Below, piece by piece: positions 16,854 to 25,952 of a stretch of 64,000 nt of DNA. Positions within the stretch are counted from its first letter, which is position 1. Each line of letters begins with the position of its first letter. The DNA lies in contig NZ_JAMLDY010000017.1 of assembly GCF_024211255.1 (NCBI RefSeq), positions 20,769 through 84,768 on the forward strand, read 5' to 3'. This DNA comes from Sphingomonas liriopis (GTDB taxonomy: Bacteria > Pseudomonadota > Alphaproteobacteria > Sphingomonadales > Sphingomonadaceae). The translations under genes were made by a program, and so were the position numbers. The notes under the pieces were generated by a model, which was not told the origin of the DNA, made no database searches, and saw nothing but the letters and a program-made list of their open reading frames with translations.

Positions 16854-18455
16854 TCAGGCCAGGATCATGTCCGCGGCCTTTTCTGCGACCATCATCGTCG
16901 GCACGTTGGTGTTGCCACTCGGCACGCGCGGCATCACCGAGGCGTCGACGACGCGCAGCTGCGCGACGCCGTGGACGCGCAGCTGCGGATCGACCACCGC
17001 CATCGCGTCGTGCCCCATCCGGCACGTGCCGACGGTATGGATGTCGGACACCGCGGTCTGGCGGAGATAGGTGTCGAGTTCGTCGTCGGAGCGAACGTCC
17101 GCGCCGGGTGCGAGTTCGGCGCCGCGCACCGCATCGAACGGCGCCTGCACGAAGATGTCGCGCACCGCGCGGATCGCGGCGCGGCCGCGGGCTAGATCAC
17201 CCGGCGTCGACAGGATGTTCGGATCGATCGCGAGCGGATCGCCGGGCTTGCCGCCGGTCAGCCGGATCTCGCCGACGCTTTCGGGATGGAGCAGATCGAC
17301 ATGCGCGAAATAGCCGTGCTCCATGATGAGCTTTCGCCCCATCGCCTCGTACAGCGCCATCGCGAAATGGATCTTGATGTCGGGCTCCGCGGCGCCGGGC
17401 ATCGTGCGCAGATAGGCGAAGGTCTCGGCGGGCGGATTGGCGAGCGGGCCGCGGCGAAACAGCACGAAATTCGCCGCCGCCTTCGCCGCGACCAGCGGAT
17501 GAAAGAAGTTGAACATCGAGATCGGCTGGGTGCACGCCTGCTTGACCGAGACCGCGACGTGATCGCGATAGTTCTGGCCGACGCCGGGCAGGTCGCGCTG
17601 GACCGAGATGCCATGTTCGCCGAGGTGCGCGGCGGGGCCGATCCCCGACAGCATCAGGATGTGCGGCGAATGGATCGCGCCTGCCGACACGATCACCTCG
17701 CGCGCCGCGTGCGCCGTCATGCTGGCACCGCGATGCCTGTAGGCGACACCGGTCGCCCTGCCCTGCGCGATGACGACGCGCTCGACATGCGCATCGGTGA
17801 CGACGTGCAGGTTGGCGCGTGAGCGCGCGGGCTTGAGATAGGCGCGCGCCGCGCTCCACCGCCGGCCTGCGGACGCGGTGACGTCGGCAGGGCCGACGCC
17901 CTCGCGGTGCGTGCCGTTGGGATCGTCGTTCCACGGCACGCCGGCGGCGACCGCGGCATCGGCGAATGCGCGCGCGAGCGGGTGCGTGATCCCCGGCCTG
18001 GTCACCAGCACGGGACCGTCGTTGCCGTGATAGCCGGCATCGCCCCCGGGCCGGAAATCCTCGAGCTTGCGGAAATAGGGCAGCACATCGTCATATGCCC
18101 AGCCCTCGTTGCCGAGCTGGCGCCACAGGTCGTAATCGCCACGCGCGCCGCGATCATAGACCATGCCGTTGATCGATGACGATCCGCCCAGCACGCGGCC
18201 GCGCGGCGTGTAGACCTGGCGTCCGTCGGCGTGTTTCTGGGGCACGCTGACGTGCATCCACTGGAACAGCCCGCGATACATGATCGGAAGCAGCCCGCCG
18301 GGCGCGTGAATGAAGATGCTGCGATCGCGCCCGCCCGCCTCGATCAGCAGCACGCGGTTCGCGGGATCGGCGGAAAGGCGGTTGGCAAGGACGCAGCCGG
18401 CGGATCCCGCGCCCACGATGACGAAGTCGTACTGGCCAGCGGTCGTGTCGGTCAT
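16854..18455 (-). CDS. GMC family FAD oxidoreductase (choline dehydrogenase-like)
   Basis: The 533-residue flavoprotein begins [20 protein letters not shown] (FAD fold), carries the GMC signature [13 protein letters not shown], and has the conserved HTVGTCRMG with the catalytic His, followed by [22 protein letters not shown] enzymes oxidise primary or secondary alcohols, for example choline, polyethylene glycol or cholesterol. ATG 18455 is used because it directly precedes the FAD fold; the longer frame upstream belongs to the AraC gene in another frame. It is coupled to that AraC gene by an ATGA overlap, so AraC probably controls it, and it converges on the flavin oxidoreductase. Confidence 0.9.
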   Translation of the reverse strand: MTDTTAGQYDFVIVGAGSAGCVLANRLSADPANRVLLIEAGGRDRSIFIHAPGGLLPIMYRGLFQWMHVSVPQKHADGRQVYTPRGRVLGGSSSINGMVYDRGARGDYDLWRQLGNEGWAYDDVLPYFRKLEDFRPGGDAGYHGNDGPVLVTRPGITHPLARAFADAAVAAGVPWNDDPNGTHREGVGPADVTASAGRRWSAARAYLKPARSRANLHVVTDAHVERVVIAQGRATGVAYRHRGASMTAHAAREVIVSAGAIHSPHILMLSGIGPAAHLGEHGISVQRDLPGVGQNYRDHVAVSVKQACTQPISMFNFFHPLVAAKAAANFVLFRRGPLANPPAETFAYLRTMPGAAEPDIKIHFAMALYEAMGRKLIMEHGYFAHVDLLHPESVGEIRLTGGKPGDPLAIDPNILSTPGDLARGRAAIRAVRDIFVQAPFDAVRGAELAPGADVRSDDELDTYLRQTAVSDIHTVGTCRMGHDAMAVVDPQLRVHGVAQLRVVDASVMPRVPSGNTNVPTMMVAEKAADMILA

Positions 18456-19327
18456 CGCGGCCCCTGCAACGATCGGTGCACGGCGGCGGCGGCGCGGCGA
18501 CGCTGGCACCAGGTCCGCGGCGGCAGTCCGGTCGCACGCCGAAACGCGGCCGAGAAGGCACTGTCGCGCGTGAAGCCGGTGGCGGCGGCGATCGCCTTGA
18601 TCGGCAGGTCGCCCGCATCGAGCAATGCCATCGCACGGCGCATCCGCGCGCGCTCGATCGTGCACGCCGCACTTTCGCCGGCCAGAGCGCGATACAGCCG
18701 CGTGAAATGCCGTTCGCTGACGCCGCACAGCGCGGCCAGTTCGGCAAGCGTCGGCACGGGTCCTTCCGCGTCGATCCGCGCGACGACGCGCGCATGCTGC
18801 CAATCCGCCAGTCGCGCCGCCACCTGCGTGCGCTCCGCCCGCGCGGCGATGCTGCGCCCGGTCTCGATCAGCAGGGCATCGGCATAGGCGCGGACAAGGC
18901 CGTCGCTTTCGGCACCGGGACGGATCAATTCGTCGCGAATATACCCCATCAGCTGGCGAAGCCGCGTGCCGCGCAGGTCGAGCCCGTCGCCCACACGCTC
19001 GCCGCCGAGCGCGAGGCGTTGCGCGGCTGTTCCTGCATCAGGGTTCACCGTGACCCGAACGACGCGGACGTGCCCACCGACGCTGCGCGCGTGGATGTCG
19101 ACGTCGGCAGGCCGCATGAACAGCGTTCCCATGAAGCGGAACCGGGCCGGATCGAGCGCGGGAAAGGCGGCCATGCCGTCGGTCGAAAAGGGCGGCATCG
19201 ACATCTCGATCATGTGCCGCGGTTCGCGCACCGTCAGGTCGATCGGCCCGGACCATCGCCATTCCACGATCTGCGCGCAGCCATAGGGCAGCGCGCGTTC
19301 GGCGATGATCGCTGGCTCCGTCGTCAT
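18452..19327 (-). CDS. AraC family transcriptional regulator
   Basis: The C-terminal 100 residues form the double helix-turn-helix of AraC/XylS proteins (ELAALCGVSERHFTRLYRAL; IKAIAAATGFTRDSAFSAAF). The N-terminal domain is not a recognised cupin and resembles the effector domains of GMC-linked AraC regulators. The start is uncertain: ATG 19327, with AGG 8 bases upstream, gives 291 residues; ATG 19342 and ATG 19450 are in the same frame. Its stop overlaps the GMC oxidoreductase start (ATGA). It diverges from the P450 gene and may regulate both sides. Confidence 0.85.
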   Translation of the reverse strand: MTTEPAIIAERALPYGCAQIVEWRWSGPIDLTVREPRHMIEMSMPPFSTDGMAAFPALDPARFRFMGTLFMRPADVDIHARSVGGHVRVVRVTVNPDAGTAAQRLALGGERVGDGLDLRGTRLRQLMGYIRDELIRPGAESDGLVRAYADALLIETGRSIAARAERTQVAARLADWQHARVVARIDAEGPVPTLAELAALCGVSERHFTRLYRALAGESAACTIERARMRRAMALLDAGDLPIKAIAAATGFTRDSAFSAAFRRATGLPPRTWCQRRRAAAAVHRSLQGPR

Positions 19328-19495
19328 GAAACAGACCTGCATCTGCGTAGTCCGTCGGTCAAGACGCGGACCGATCCGATGGCCGGGCGGCGGCGAAAGG
19401 GCCGGGTCGCGTATTGTCACCGGCTTGATGCGGTTGTGCGGCGATCGCACAGTCGATGCCTACAGGTCGCGCAGCCGGCCACAGGAGAGTGCCCG

Positions 19496-20710
19496 ATGCC
19501 CCCCGCCCCCATTCCTTCGCATGTGCCCGAACACCGCGTCCACCGCTTCGATTTTCGCGACCAGGACGGATTGCGGCACGATCCCTGGACCTATCTGGCG
19601 GGCATGAGCGACTTGCCCGACATCTTCTTTTCCCCCGATCTGGGCGGCTATTGGGTGGTGACGCGCGCGGCGCTGATCGACGAGGTGTTCTGCGACCACG
19701 AACGCTTCACGGCGACGTCGCTCGCGATCCCGCGGATCGAGAATCCGATGACGCTGATCCCCAACCATTTCGATCCGCCCAGGCACGGCGTCTATCGCAA
19801 GCTGATGGCCAACGGCATGTTTTCGCCCCGCGCGCTGGCGACATTGGAGCCCGACACCCGGCGGCTGACGCTCGACCTGTTCGACGGGTTCGCGCCGGGC
19901 ACGTGCGAGTTCGTGCACGACTTCGCGTACCGGCTGCCGATCGACATCTTCCTCGAGTTGATGGGGGCGGACGCGGCGTATCGCGACGAATGCCTGCATT
20001 TCATCAAGCTCGTCTTTCGCGGCACCACGCTTGCGCAGACGACCGAAGGGTTCGTCGCCGCCAACGCGTTCGTGACGCGCTGGCTGGACGCGCAGGTCGC
20101 GGCGCCGGCGGCAAATGCGGGCCCGATGTTCCAGGCGATGCTCGCCGCGCGGATCGAGGGCCGGCCGCTGAACGTCGAAGAGATGCGCGCGATCACGATG
20201 ATGCTGTTCATGGGCGGGCTCGACACGATCACCTCGCAGATGACGCATATCATGCGGTTCCTGGCCGAAAGCCCCGGTCACCGCCAGGCGTTGATTGACC
20301 GGCCGGAGACGATCCCGGTGGCGCTCGAGGAACTGCTGCGCCGTTTCGGCATCTCGTATATCGGCCGCGCCGTCGCGACCGACTTCACGTGGCGGGGGGT
20401 GGAGCTGCGCCGGGGCGATGCGGTATGCGCGGCGACGCCGATCGCCGGGCTCGACCGCCGCGCCTTTCCCGACCCGCTGGTCGTGGACTTCGACCGCGCG
20501 GGCGCGGGCCGGCGCGTCAAGCATCTGGGCTTCGGTTCGGGCCCGCACCTGTGCATCGGGGCGCATCTGGCGCGCGTCCAGCTCACCGTCATGCTGCAGG
20601 AATTGTTGCCGCGGATGCCCGGGCTTCGCGTCGCGGCGGGGCACGCGATCGAGAACCTGCCGGGTTCGACGATGATGCTGAAGGCGCTGCCGCTCCAGTG
20701 GAACTGCTGA
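19496..20710 (+). CDS. cytochrome P450
   Basis: The 404-residue P450 has the heme motif FGSGPHLCIGAHLAR with the thiolate Cys at residue 353, the ExxR pair E279/R282, and a modified I-helix MGGLDTITSQ where the common AGxDT has Gly in place of Ala. It is soluble, of bacterial class I type, and so needs a ferredoxin and reductase, neither of which is encoded in the window. ATG 19496 follows AGGAG; the long frame further upstream is antisense to the AraC gene. Hydroxylation of the island's substrate is inferred. Confidence 0.92.
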   Translation: MPPAPIPSHVPEHRVHRFDFRDQDGLRHDPWTYLAGMSDLPDIFFSPDLGGYWVVTRAALIDEVFCDHERFTATSLAIPRIENPMTLIPNHFDPPRHGVYRKLMANGMFSPRALATLEPDTRRLTLDLFDGFAPGTCEFVHDFAYRLPIDIFLELMGADAAYRDECLHFIKLVFRGTTLAQTTEGFVAANAFVTRWLDAQVAAPAANAGPMFQAMLAARIEGRPLNVEEMRAITMMLFMGGLDTITSQMTHIMRFLAESPGHRQALIDRPETIPVALEELLRRFGISYIGRAVATDFTWRGVELRRGDAVCAATPIAGLDRRAFPDPLVVDFDRAGAGRRVKHLGFGSGPHLCIGAHLARVQLTVMLQELLPRMPGLRVAAGHAIENLPGSTMMLKALPLQWNC

Positions 20711-20728
20711 ACGCTTGCACTGTCGATC

Positions 20729-20734
20729 TGCGTA
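20729..20734. promoter_or_regulatory. TGCGTA element in the promoter of the FAD/ketosteroid dehydrogenase-like gene
   Basis: TGCGTA lies between a possible -35 TTGCAC (20715) and an AT-rich TAAAAG, 45 bases upstream of ATG 20779. It is the reverse complement of the TACGCA island motif. TACGGTAACGACGTA, a looser inverted repeat, follows at 20744. Confidence 0.4.
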
Positions 20735-20778
20735 GCTAAAAGATACGGTAACGACGTATTATGGTGGAGAGCGAAGCG

Positions 20779-22464
20779 ATGGCGACTTGGGACAAGGAGG
20801 TCGACGTGCTCGTCGTCGGCACCGGCGCCGGTGGCCTGACCGCGGCGATCAACGCCGCCGACGCGCATGGCGACGTGCTGGTCGTGGAGAAAGCGGACGA
20901 GTTCGGCGGCACCTCTGCCACCTCTGGCGGCGGGATCTGGATCCCGGCGAGCGACCTGGCGCGCGATGCTGGGCAGGCGGACAGCGCGGAGGAGGCATTC
21001 GCCTATATCCGCCCGCAAAGCGCCGCCAACGTGCCCGACGGGACGATCAAGGCGTTCGTCGACCAGGCGCCGCGGATGCTGCGCTGGCTGCACGCGAAAA
21101 CGCCGGTCCGCTACGACAGCGTGCCCTATCCCGACTATCACGTCGAATATGAGGGCGGGAAGCACGGCTTCCGCACGCATCTGCCGCGCGGCATCGACGG
21201 ACGGCTGCTGGGCGACGACATCCTGAAGCTGCGCTCCGCCTCTCCCGCCGCCAGCCTGGGCGGGATCGTCAACTGGAGCTTCACCGACACCAACTACCTG
21301 CTGTTCCGGCACAAGGGCTGGCAAAAGGTGCTGGCGAAGATGCTGTGGGCGTACGCCAGCGACTGGAAGCACCGGCTCCGCTCGCGCAAGGATCGCAACC
21401 TGACGCTGGGCAACGCGCTGGTCGGGGGGCTGTGGATCGCGCTGCGCGAACGCAAGGTTCCGGTGTGGCTCGATACGCCGCTGGTCGATCTGGTCGAGGA
21501 GAACGGCGCGATCACGGGTGCGATCGTCCGGCACGAGGGCAAGACGGTGCGCGTGCGCGCGCGGCGCGGCGTGATCCTCGCCGCGGGCGGGTTCGAGCGC
21601 AACGCCGAGATGCGCGCCGAGCATCTGCCCGGATCGCCCGACCCGACGATCTCGGGTAGCCAGGTCAACAATACGGGTGATGCGATCAACGCCGCGGCGC
21701 GGATCGGCGCGGGCCTGCGCAACATGCAGTCGACCTGGTGCGCACCCGTCTTCCGCGTGCCCGGCGAGGATCGCGCGCGGCTGTCGTCGATCGAGCGCGC
21801 GCTGCCCGGCTCGATGATGGTCAACCGCGACGGCCGCCGTTTCCTGAACGAGGCGGCATCCTATCACGTCGTCGGGCAGAAGATGATCGAGGGCGAGCGC
21901 AGCGGCGGGAAGACCAGTCCCGCCTGGTTCGTGTTCGATGCGACCTATCGCAAGAAATACCCGGCGGGTCCGCTGTTCCCGATCGTTCCCGACGCGCTCC
22001 AGCTCAAGGGTGTACGCGAGACGATGAAGAAGGCGTCGAGTGTCGAGGGGCTGGCCGCCGCGATCGGGGTTCCCGCCGACACGCTCAAGGCGACGCTGGC
22101 GCGGTTCAACGCGGACGCGATCACCGGCGTCGATACCGAGTTCGACCGCGGCGGTCCGGCCTATGACCGGATGTATGGCGATCCGTCGGTCAAGCCCAAC
22201 CCGACACTCGCACCGATCGTGGCCGCGCCCTTCTATGCTCTGCCGATCTATGGCGGCGACATCGGCACCAATGGCGGCATCGTGACCGACGAGAACGCGC
22301 GTGCGCTGGATACGGACGGCCACGTGATCGCGGGGCTGTACGCGATCGGCAATACCGCCGCCTCGGTGATGGGCGAGAGCTATCCCGGCGCGGGCGTGAC
22401 GCTGGGACCCGCGATGACGTTCGGTTATGTCGCGGCGCGACATGCGATGGGCGTCAACGCCTGA
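20779..22464 (+). CDS. 3-ketosteroid delta1-dehydrogenase-like FAD dehydrogenase
   Basis: The 561-residue flavoprotein opens with VDVLVVGTGAGGLTAAINAA, then GGTSATSGGGIWIP, typical of 3-oxosteroid dehydrogenases. Near the C-terminus SYPGAGVTLGPAMTFGY places Tyr535 four residues before Gly539, the spacing of the Tyr487/Gly491 pair that binds the C3 carbonyl in Rhodococcus KstD1. Length also fits KstD. This supports ring dehydrogenation of a 3-keto-steroid-like substrate, although related enzymes act on other cyclic ketones. ATG 20779, 8 bases after GGAGAG, is chosen over ATG 20761. The two genes downstream are closely spaced. Confidence 0.78.
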   Translation: MATWDKEVDVLVVGTGAGGLTAAINAADAHGDVLVVEKADEFGGTSATSGGGIWIPASDLARDAGQADSAEEAFAYIRPQSAANVPDGTIKAFVDQAPRMLRWLHAKTPVRYDSVPYPDYHVEYEGGKHGFRTHLPRGIDGRLLGDDILKLRSASPAASLGGIVNWSFTDTNYLLFRHKGWQKVLAKMLWAYASDWKHRLRSRKDRNLTLGNALVGGLWIALRERKVPVWLDTPLVDLVEENGAITGAIVRHEGKTVRVRARRGVILAAGGFERNAEMRAEHLPGSPDPTISGSQVNNTGDAINAAARIGAGLRNMQSTWCAPVFRVPGEDRARLSSIERALPGSMMVNRDGRRFLNEAASYHVVGQKMIEGERSGGKTSPAWFVFDATYRKKYPAGPLFPIVPDALQLKGVRETMKKASSVEGLAAAIGVPADTLKATLARFNADAITGVDTEFDRGGPAYDRMYGDPSVKPNPTLAPIVAAPFYALPIYGGDIGTNGGIVTDENARALDTDGHVIAGLYAIGNTAASVMGESYPGAGVTLGPAMTFGYVAARHAMGVNA

Positions 22465-22498
22465 TCGGGCCAGATACAATAAGATAAGGAGAGACAGG

Positions 22499-23545
22499 AT
22501 GACCGAAGTATTCGTGCCCGTCGCCGAGCCGCGCGTGATCGAAGGCGCCTACAGCGAGGATCAGCATCGCCGGTTGCTCGACGTCGTCCGGCGCGAGGGG
22601 CCGTGGTCGCTGATCCTGGCGCAGCATTTCAAATCGCCCGAGGAAGTCGTCGCGACCACGTCGGGCAACCTGCCCGAGGGGTTCAAGCCGACCTGGGACA
22701 TGTTCCTGTCGCCGGTGTTCCGCGGCTATCTGGCCAAGGGGATGACCTCGCTCTACCCCGAGATCGACGATTGTTTCCTCAATCCTTCGCTGCTGAACCA
22801 GGTGCGCGACTATTGGGGCGCGAAATATGCGCGCGCGGAAAACATGCTGTTCAACATCCAGGGGCCGTGCAGCGGCGGCGGCGCGCCGCATGTCGACGCG
22901 ACCAATTTTCGCGGCGTCACGCTCCAGACCACGCCGATCTGGCTGATGAACATGATGGTCAAGTCGAACCTGTTCGAACATTGGCGCACGAAGAAGGCGC
23001 AGGTGATAGCCTGGTATTACAAGGGCACCACCGGCGGCGGCTTCACCTATTGGCCGCAGGGGCTGGCAGCGGCGCCCAAGCAGATCCATGCGCCGATGTG
23101 GGGCCGTGCGGTCGTCGTCGAGAACGAGAAGATGTACCATGGCGCGGAAAGCTGCGGCCCCGCCGCGCTGCGCAAGCCCGCCGGGCTCGACATCGGTTCG
23201 GTGATGGAGGCCGATCCCGACAGTGCGGACGGTTGGCGGATCCGCACCGGCGAGCAGGTGATCCAGCGGATCCCGGAGTCCGAGTTCCGCTTCCTGATCC
23301 ATTGGGGCGCCGACATCTTCATGGACCTGGACGAGCTGCGCGTGTCGCTCGACCATAGCGACGACCTGACGCACGAGCGGATCTTCGACATCCTGATCGC
23401 CGACCTGCGCCGCCGCGGCGTGCCGTTCGTGATGCCCACCGATCCGATGACGGATACCGCGTTCATCCAGGCGTTGACGCAGACCTACGATCCCGGGCTG
23501 CCCGCGATCTTCCCGGCCGAACCCGAAGAGCGCGAGGCGGCGTGA
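22499..23545 (+). CDS. uncharacterised protein, probable Fe(II)/2-oxoglutarate-dependent oxygenase
   Basis: The 348-residue protein matches no family I can name with confidence. It contains H131-V-D133 in GGGAPHVDATNFRG, H214 in KMYHGAES, and R225 eleven residues later. HxD...H followed by an Arg at about +10 is the metal and 2-oxoglutarate binding pattern of the double-stranded beta-helix oxygenases. If correct, it would hydroxylate or otherwise oxidise an island substrate. It starts after a GGAGAGAC ribosome site, 34 bases behind the ketosteroid-dehydrogenase-like gene, and its TGA overlaps the ATG of the SRPBCC gene, so all three form an operon. Confidence 0.6.
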   Translation: MTEVFVPVAEPRVIEGAYSEDQHRRLLDVVRREGPWSLILAQHFKSPEEVVATTSGNLPEGFKPTWDMFLSPVFRGYLAKGMTSLYPEIDDCFLNPSLLNQVRDYWGAKYARAENMLFNIQGPCSGGGAPHVDATNFRGVTLQTTPIWLMNMMVKSNLFEHWRTKKAQVIAWYYKGTTGGGFTYWPQGLAAAPKQIHAPMWGRAVVVENEKMYHGAESCGPAALRKPAGLDIGSVMEADPDSADGWRIRTGEQVIQRIPESEFRFLIHWGADIFMDLDELRVSLDHSDDLTHERIFDILIADLRRRGVPFVMPTDPMTDTAFIQALTQTYDPGLPAIFPAEPEEREAA

Positions 23546-24054
23546 TGGTGGACGGATACGACCCGTTCGCGCTGTACGACCCCGCAACCCTGGCCGCGTC
23601 CGATCCGATCGAGATCGACGCGCCGGCGTCCGTCGTGTGGCAGATCCTGATCGATCTGCCACGCTATGGGGAATGGAACCCGTTCTGCGTGTGGGCAGAA
23701 TCGACGCTGGAAATGGGCGCACCGGTCTACATGCGGCTGGTGACGCCGGTGGCCCCTGGCACGCTTGCGCCCAATTGCGAATATGTCTGCGCGTTCGAGC
23801 CCGAGCGGATGCTGTCGTGGGAACTGGTCGACAGCCCCGAATGGCCATATCCCGCGCGGCGTGACCAGATCATCACGCCGCTGGGCCCCGATCGCTGCCG
23901 CTACGTATCGACCGATACGTTCACCGGCCCCAACGGGATCCACGTCATGCGGTTCGCCGGCCCGTGGGTGACGCGCGCGTTCAACGACAGCGCGCGTGCG
24001 CTCAAAGCCAGAGCGGAGGCCTTTCATGCGGCGGACACCCGGGCCGCCGCCTGA
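23545..24054 (+). CDS. SRPBCC family protein (polyketide cyclase/START-like fold)
   Basis: The 169-residue protein shows the SRPBCC pattern: an opening strand with DAPASVVWQILIDLPRYGEW, then NPFCVWAES, and a closing helix around FNDSARALKARAEAF. These proteins bind hydrophobic ligands such as sterols or polyketides in a deep cavity, and some catalyse cyclisation or hydration. The start codon overlaps the preceding stop (TGATG), so expression is coupled to the putative oxygenase. A role in binding a bulky hydrophobic intermediate is inferred. Confidence 0.75.
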   Translation: MVDGYDPFALYDPATLAASDPIEIDAPASVVWQILIDLPRYGEWNPFCVWAESTLEMGAPVYMRLVTPVAPGTLAPNCEYVCAFEPERMLSWELVDSPEWPYPARRDQIITPLGPDRCRYVSTDTFTGPNGIHVMRFAGPWVTRAFNDSARALKARAEAFHAADTRAAA

Positions 24055-24064
24055 CGTGAGCTGA

Positions 24065-24580
24065 CTATCGCGGCGCGGCGGCGGGTCCCGGCTCGTCCGA
24101 CCGGGCTGCGATCGTCACGCGTTCCAGCTCGTCCTCGCCCAGGTCGCGGACCAGCATCGACATCCGCCGGCTGACGCTGCGCGCAATCCGCCACTCGCCG
24201 TCGACCCGCCGCAGGTCGTCGTCATAGTCGACCGCAAGCTGCGTATGGCGCCTGGCCTGCATGTCGATCTGGAAGAAGAACAGGTCGAACCGCGCGCGGG
24301 CGGTGTCGGGCCCGGTCACCTCCACGATCGCGTTGTTCAGATGGTGCATGTCGACGATGTGCGGCTGGCAGCCCCATTGCTCGAAGATCGCGACGAACGC
24401 ATCGGGGTCCGTGAACAGCGGAAAGCCTTCGAAATCGATCCTCGCATCATCGGTGAAGCAGGCGCGCACCGCCGCCGGCTGCTTGCGATCGCACGCGCGG
24501 ACGTAACGCGCCTTGAGAATTTCGATTGCCTGGATGGCCTCCAGACGATCGAGGCGCCCAGCGATGTCTTCGATATTCAT
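24065..24580 (-). CDS. SnoaL/NTF2-like family protein
   Basis: The 171-residue protein is a small alpha+beta barrel of the SnoaL-like type: RLEAIQAIEILKARYVRACD, then FTDDARIDFEGFP and WRIARSVSRRM. The family includes ketosteroid isomerase, scytalone dehydratase and many uncharacterised hydrolases or dehydratases. ATG 24580 follows AGGAG by 6 bases. It diverges from the sulfotransferase, with a TACGCA element between them. A second member of the family is encoded at 33521-33991. Confidence 0.75.
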   Translation of the reverse strand: MNIEDIAGRLDRLEAIQAIEILKARYVRACDRKQPAAVRACFTDDARIDFEGFPLFTDPDAFVAIFEQWGCQPHIVDMHHLNNAIVEVTGPDTARARFDLFFFQIDMQARRHTQLAVDYDDDLRRVDGEWRIARSVSRRMSMLVRDLGEDELERVTIAARSDEPGPAAAPR

Positions 24581-24670
24581 GGACGCTCCTGTCGGGCGAA
24601 CCGGCCGAACCATCGCGATCCGGCCAAAGCGCATGCTTTCGCACTTCGCGCACAATCATAACGTGGTAAC

Positions 24671-24676
24671 TACGCA
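24671..24676. promoter_or_regulatory. TACGCA element between the SnoaL and sulfotransferase genes
   Basis: The hexamer lies 91 bases from the leftward start (24580) and 101 bases from the rightward start (24772), close to the centre of the divergent promoter region, within an AT-richer stretch. Confidence 0.4.
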
Positions 24677-24771
24677 TGACAACGGTAATGCCCGGAATAA
24701 TTCGTGTTTTTCGTATTGTCATCGCCGCCGCCGCGTAATAGGCCGTGTGACAGAAAAAGGAGAGGGCCGGC

Positions 24772-25941
24772 ATGGCGACCATCGTCGCGAACCCCGAGAC
24801 GCTGGACCGGGACGCGCTGCTCGAGGCGGCCCGCGACCGCGCGGGACTGACCGACTTCGGAGACACCTGGTTCCTCGAACCGATGGCGCAGTTCCTCGAG
24901 GCGGCAAATCGCGAGGGGAGGCTGACTCCGGCCGGCGTCGCGGGGCAGCGCGAGGTGATCGTCAAGGGTCTGACCAGCCGGCTGCGCATGGTCGAGGATC
25001 TGAAACGCCACCCCGAGATTCATGACGAGACGGTCAGCGTCGCCGCGATCATCCTGGGATTGCCGCGCACCGGCAGCACGATCTTCCAGCGCCTGCTCGC
25101 ATCGGCGCCGGGCATGACCGGGATTCGCTGGTTCGAGCTGCAGAACTACGCGCCCTTCCCCGGCGAAGCCCCCGGCGCGCCCGTCGAGCGCCGCGCCTAT
25201 GCCGACGCGATGATCGACGGCTGGTTGCAGGCTGCGCCCGAACTCGCCTCGATCCACCCGCTCGACCCCGATGCGCCCGACGAAGAGATCCTGATTCTGG
25301 GCCAGATGTTCGTCAGCACGATGGTGGAGGCGATGACGTTCGTCCCGTCGTTCGCGCGCTGGCTCGATGGATACGACCAGTCGAAGGGGCATGCCGACCT
25401 GACGACGATCCTGAAATATCTGCAATGGCAGGATCCGTCTCGGCGGGGCAAGCAGTGGGTCCTCAAAAGCCCGTCCAACCTGCCATTCGCCGAATATGCC
25501 GCGGCCGCTTTCCCCGACGCGCTGCTCATCATGACGCATCGCGATCCGGTCGATACGGTGCCGTCGTACATCAGCATGCAGGCCGCGCTGTACAAGCTGG
25601 TCGCGCAGATCGACGACCGCGAGGTGGCGGGCTTCTGGTTCCCGCGACTGCAGGAATGGATGCGCCGGTTCGCCGACGCGCGTGAACGGATCGGCGAGGA
25701 TCGCTTCATCGACATCGACTATCGCGACGTGACCCGCCAGCCGGTCGAGCAGGCCCGCCGCGTTCTGCGCCGGATCGGCGTCGAACCCGGGCCCGACACC
25801 GAGGCCGCACTGGCAGAGTTCCTGGCGGGCAACCAGCGCGAGCAGCGCCCCGCGCACGACTATTCGCTCGATCGGTTCGGACTGGACGAGTCCGCGATCC
25901 GCGACGCCTTCGCCGACTATCGCGCGCGCTACATCGGCTGA
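24772..25941 (+). CDS. sulfotransferase family protein
   Basis: The 389-residue protein has the PAPS 5'-phosphosulfate loop at residues 98-103 (PRTGST in LGLPRTGSTIFQRLL) and the downstream 3'-phosphate-binding region around WVLKSPSNLPF and MTHRDPVDTVPSY. Such proteins move sulfate from PAPS to a hydroxyl or amine. Distant members occur in sphingomonad steroid clusters without a proven role. An AGGAG-like site precedes ATG 24772. It is followed by an SDR after 11 bases, so the two are probably co-transcribed. Confidence 0.82.
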   Translation: MATIVANPETLDRDALLEAARDRAGLTDFGDTWFLEPMAQFLEAANREGRLTPAGVAGQREVIVKGLTSRLRMVEDLKRHPEIHDETVSVAAIILGLPRTGSTIFQRLLASAPGMTGIRWFELQNYAPFPGEAPGAPVERRAYADAMIDGWLQAAPELASIHPLDPDAPDEEILILGQMFVSTMVEAMTFVPSFARWLDGYDQSKGHADLTTILKYLQWQDPSRRGKQWVLKSPSNLPFAEYAAAAFPDALLIMTHRDPVDTVPSYISMQAALYKLVAQIDDREVAGFWFPRLQEWMRRFADARERIGEDRFIDIDYRDVTRQPVEQARRVLRRIGVEPGPDTEAALAEFLAGNQREQRPAHDYSLDRFGLDESAIRDAFADYRARYIG

Positions 25942-25952
25942 GAGGAAGCATC

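Noticed and set aside
18456..18803. Longer start for the GMC oxidoreductase
   Set aside because: The added residues are out-of-frame translation of the AraC gene; the FAD fold begins directly after ATG 18455.
18476..19495. Long plus-strand extension in frame with the P450 gene
   Set aside because: It is arginine-rich, antisense to the AraC gene and lacks any domain; the P450 has a clear ribosome site and start at 19496.
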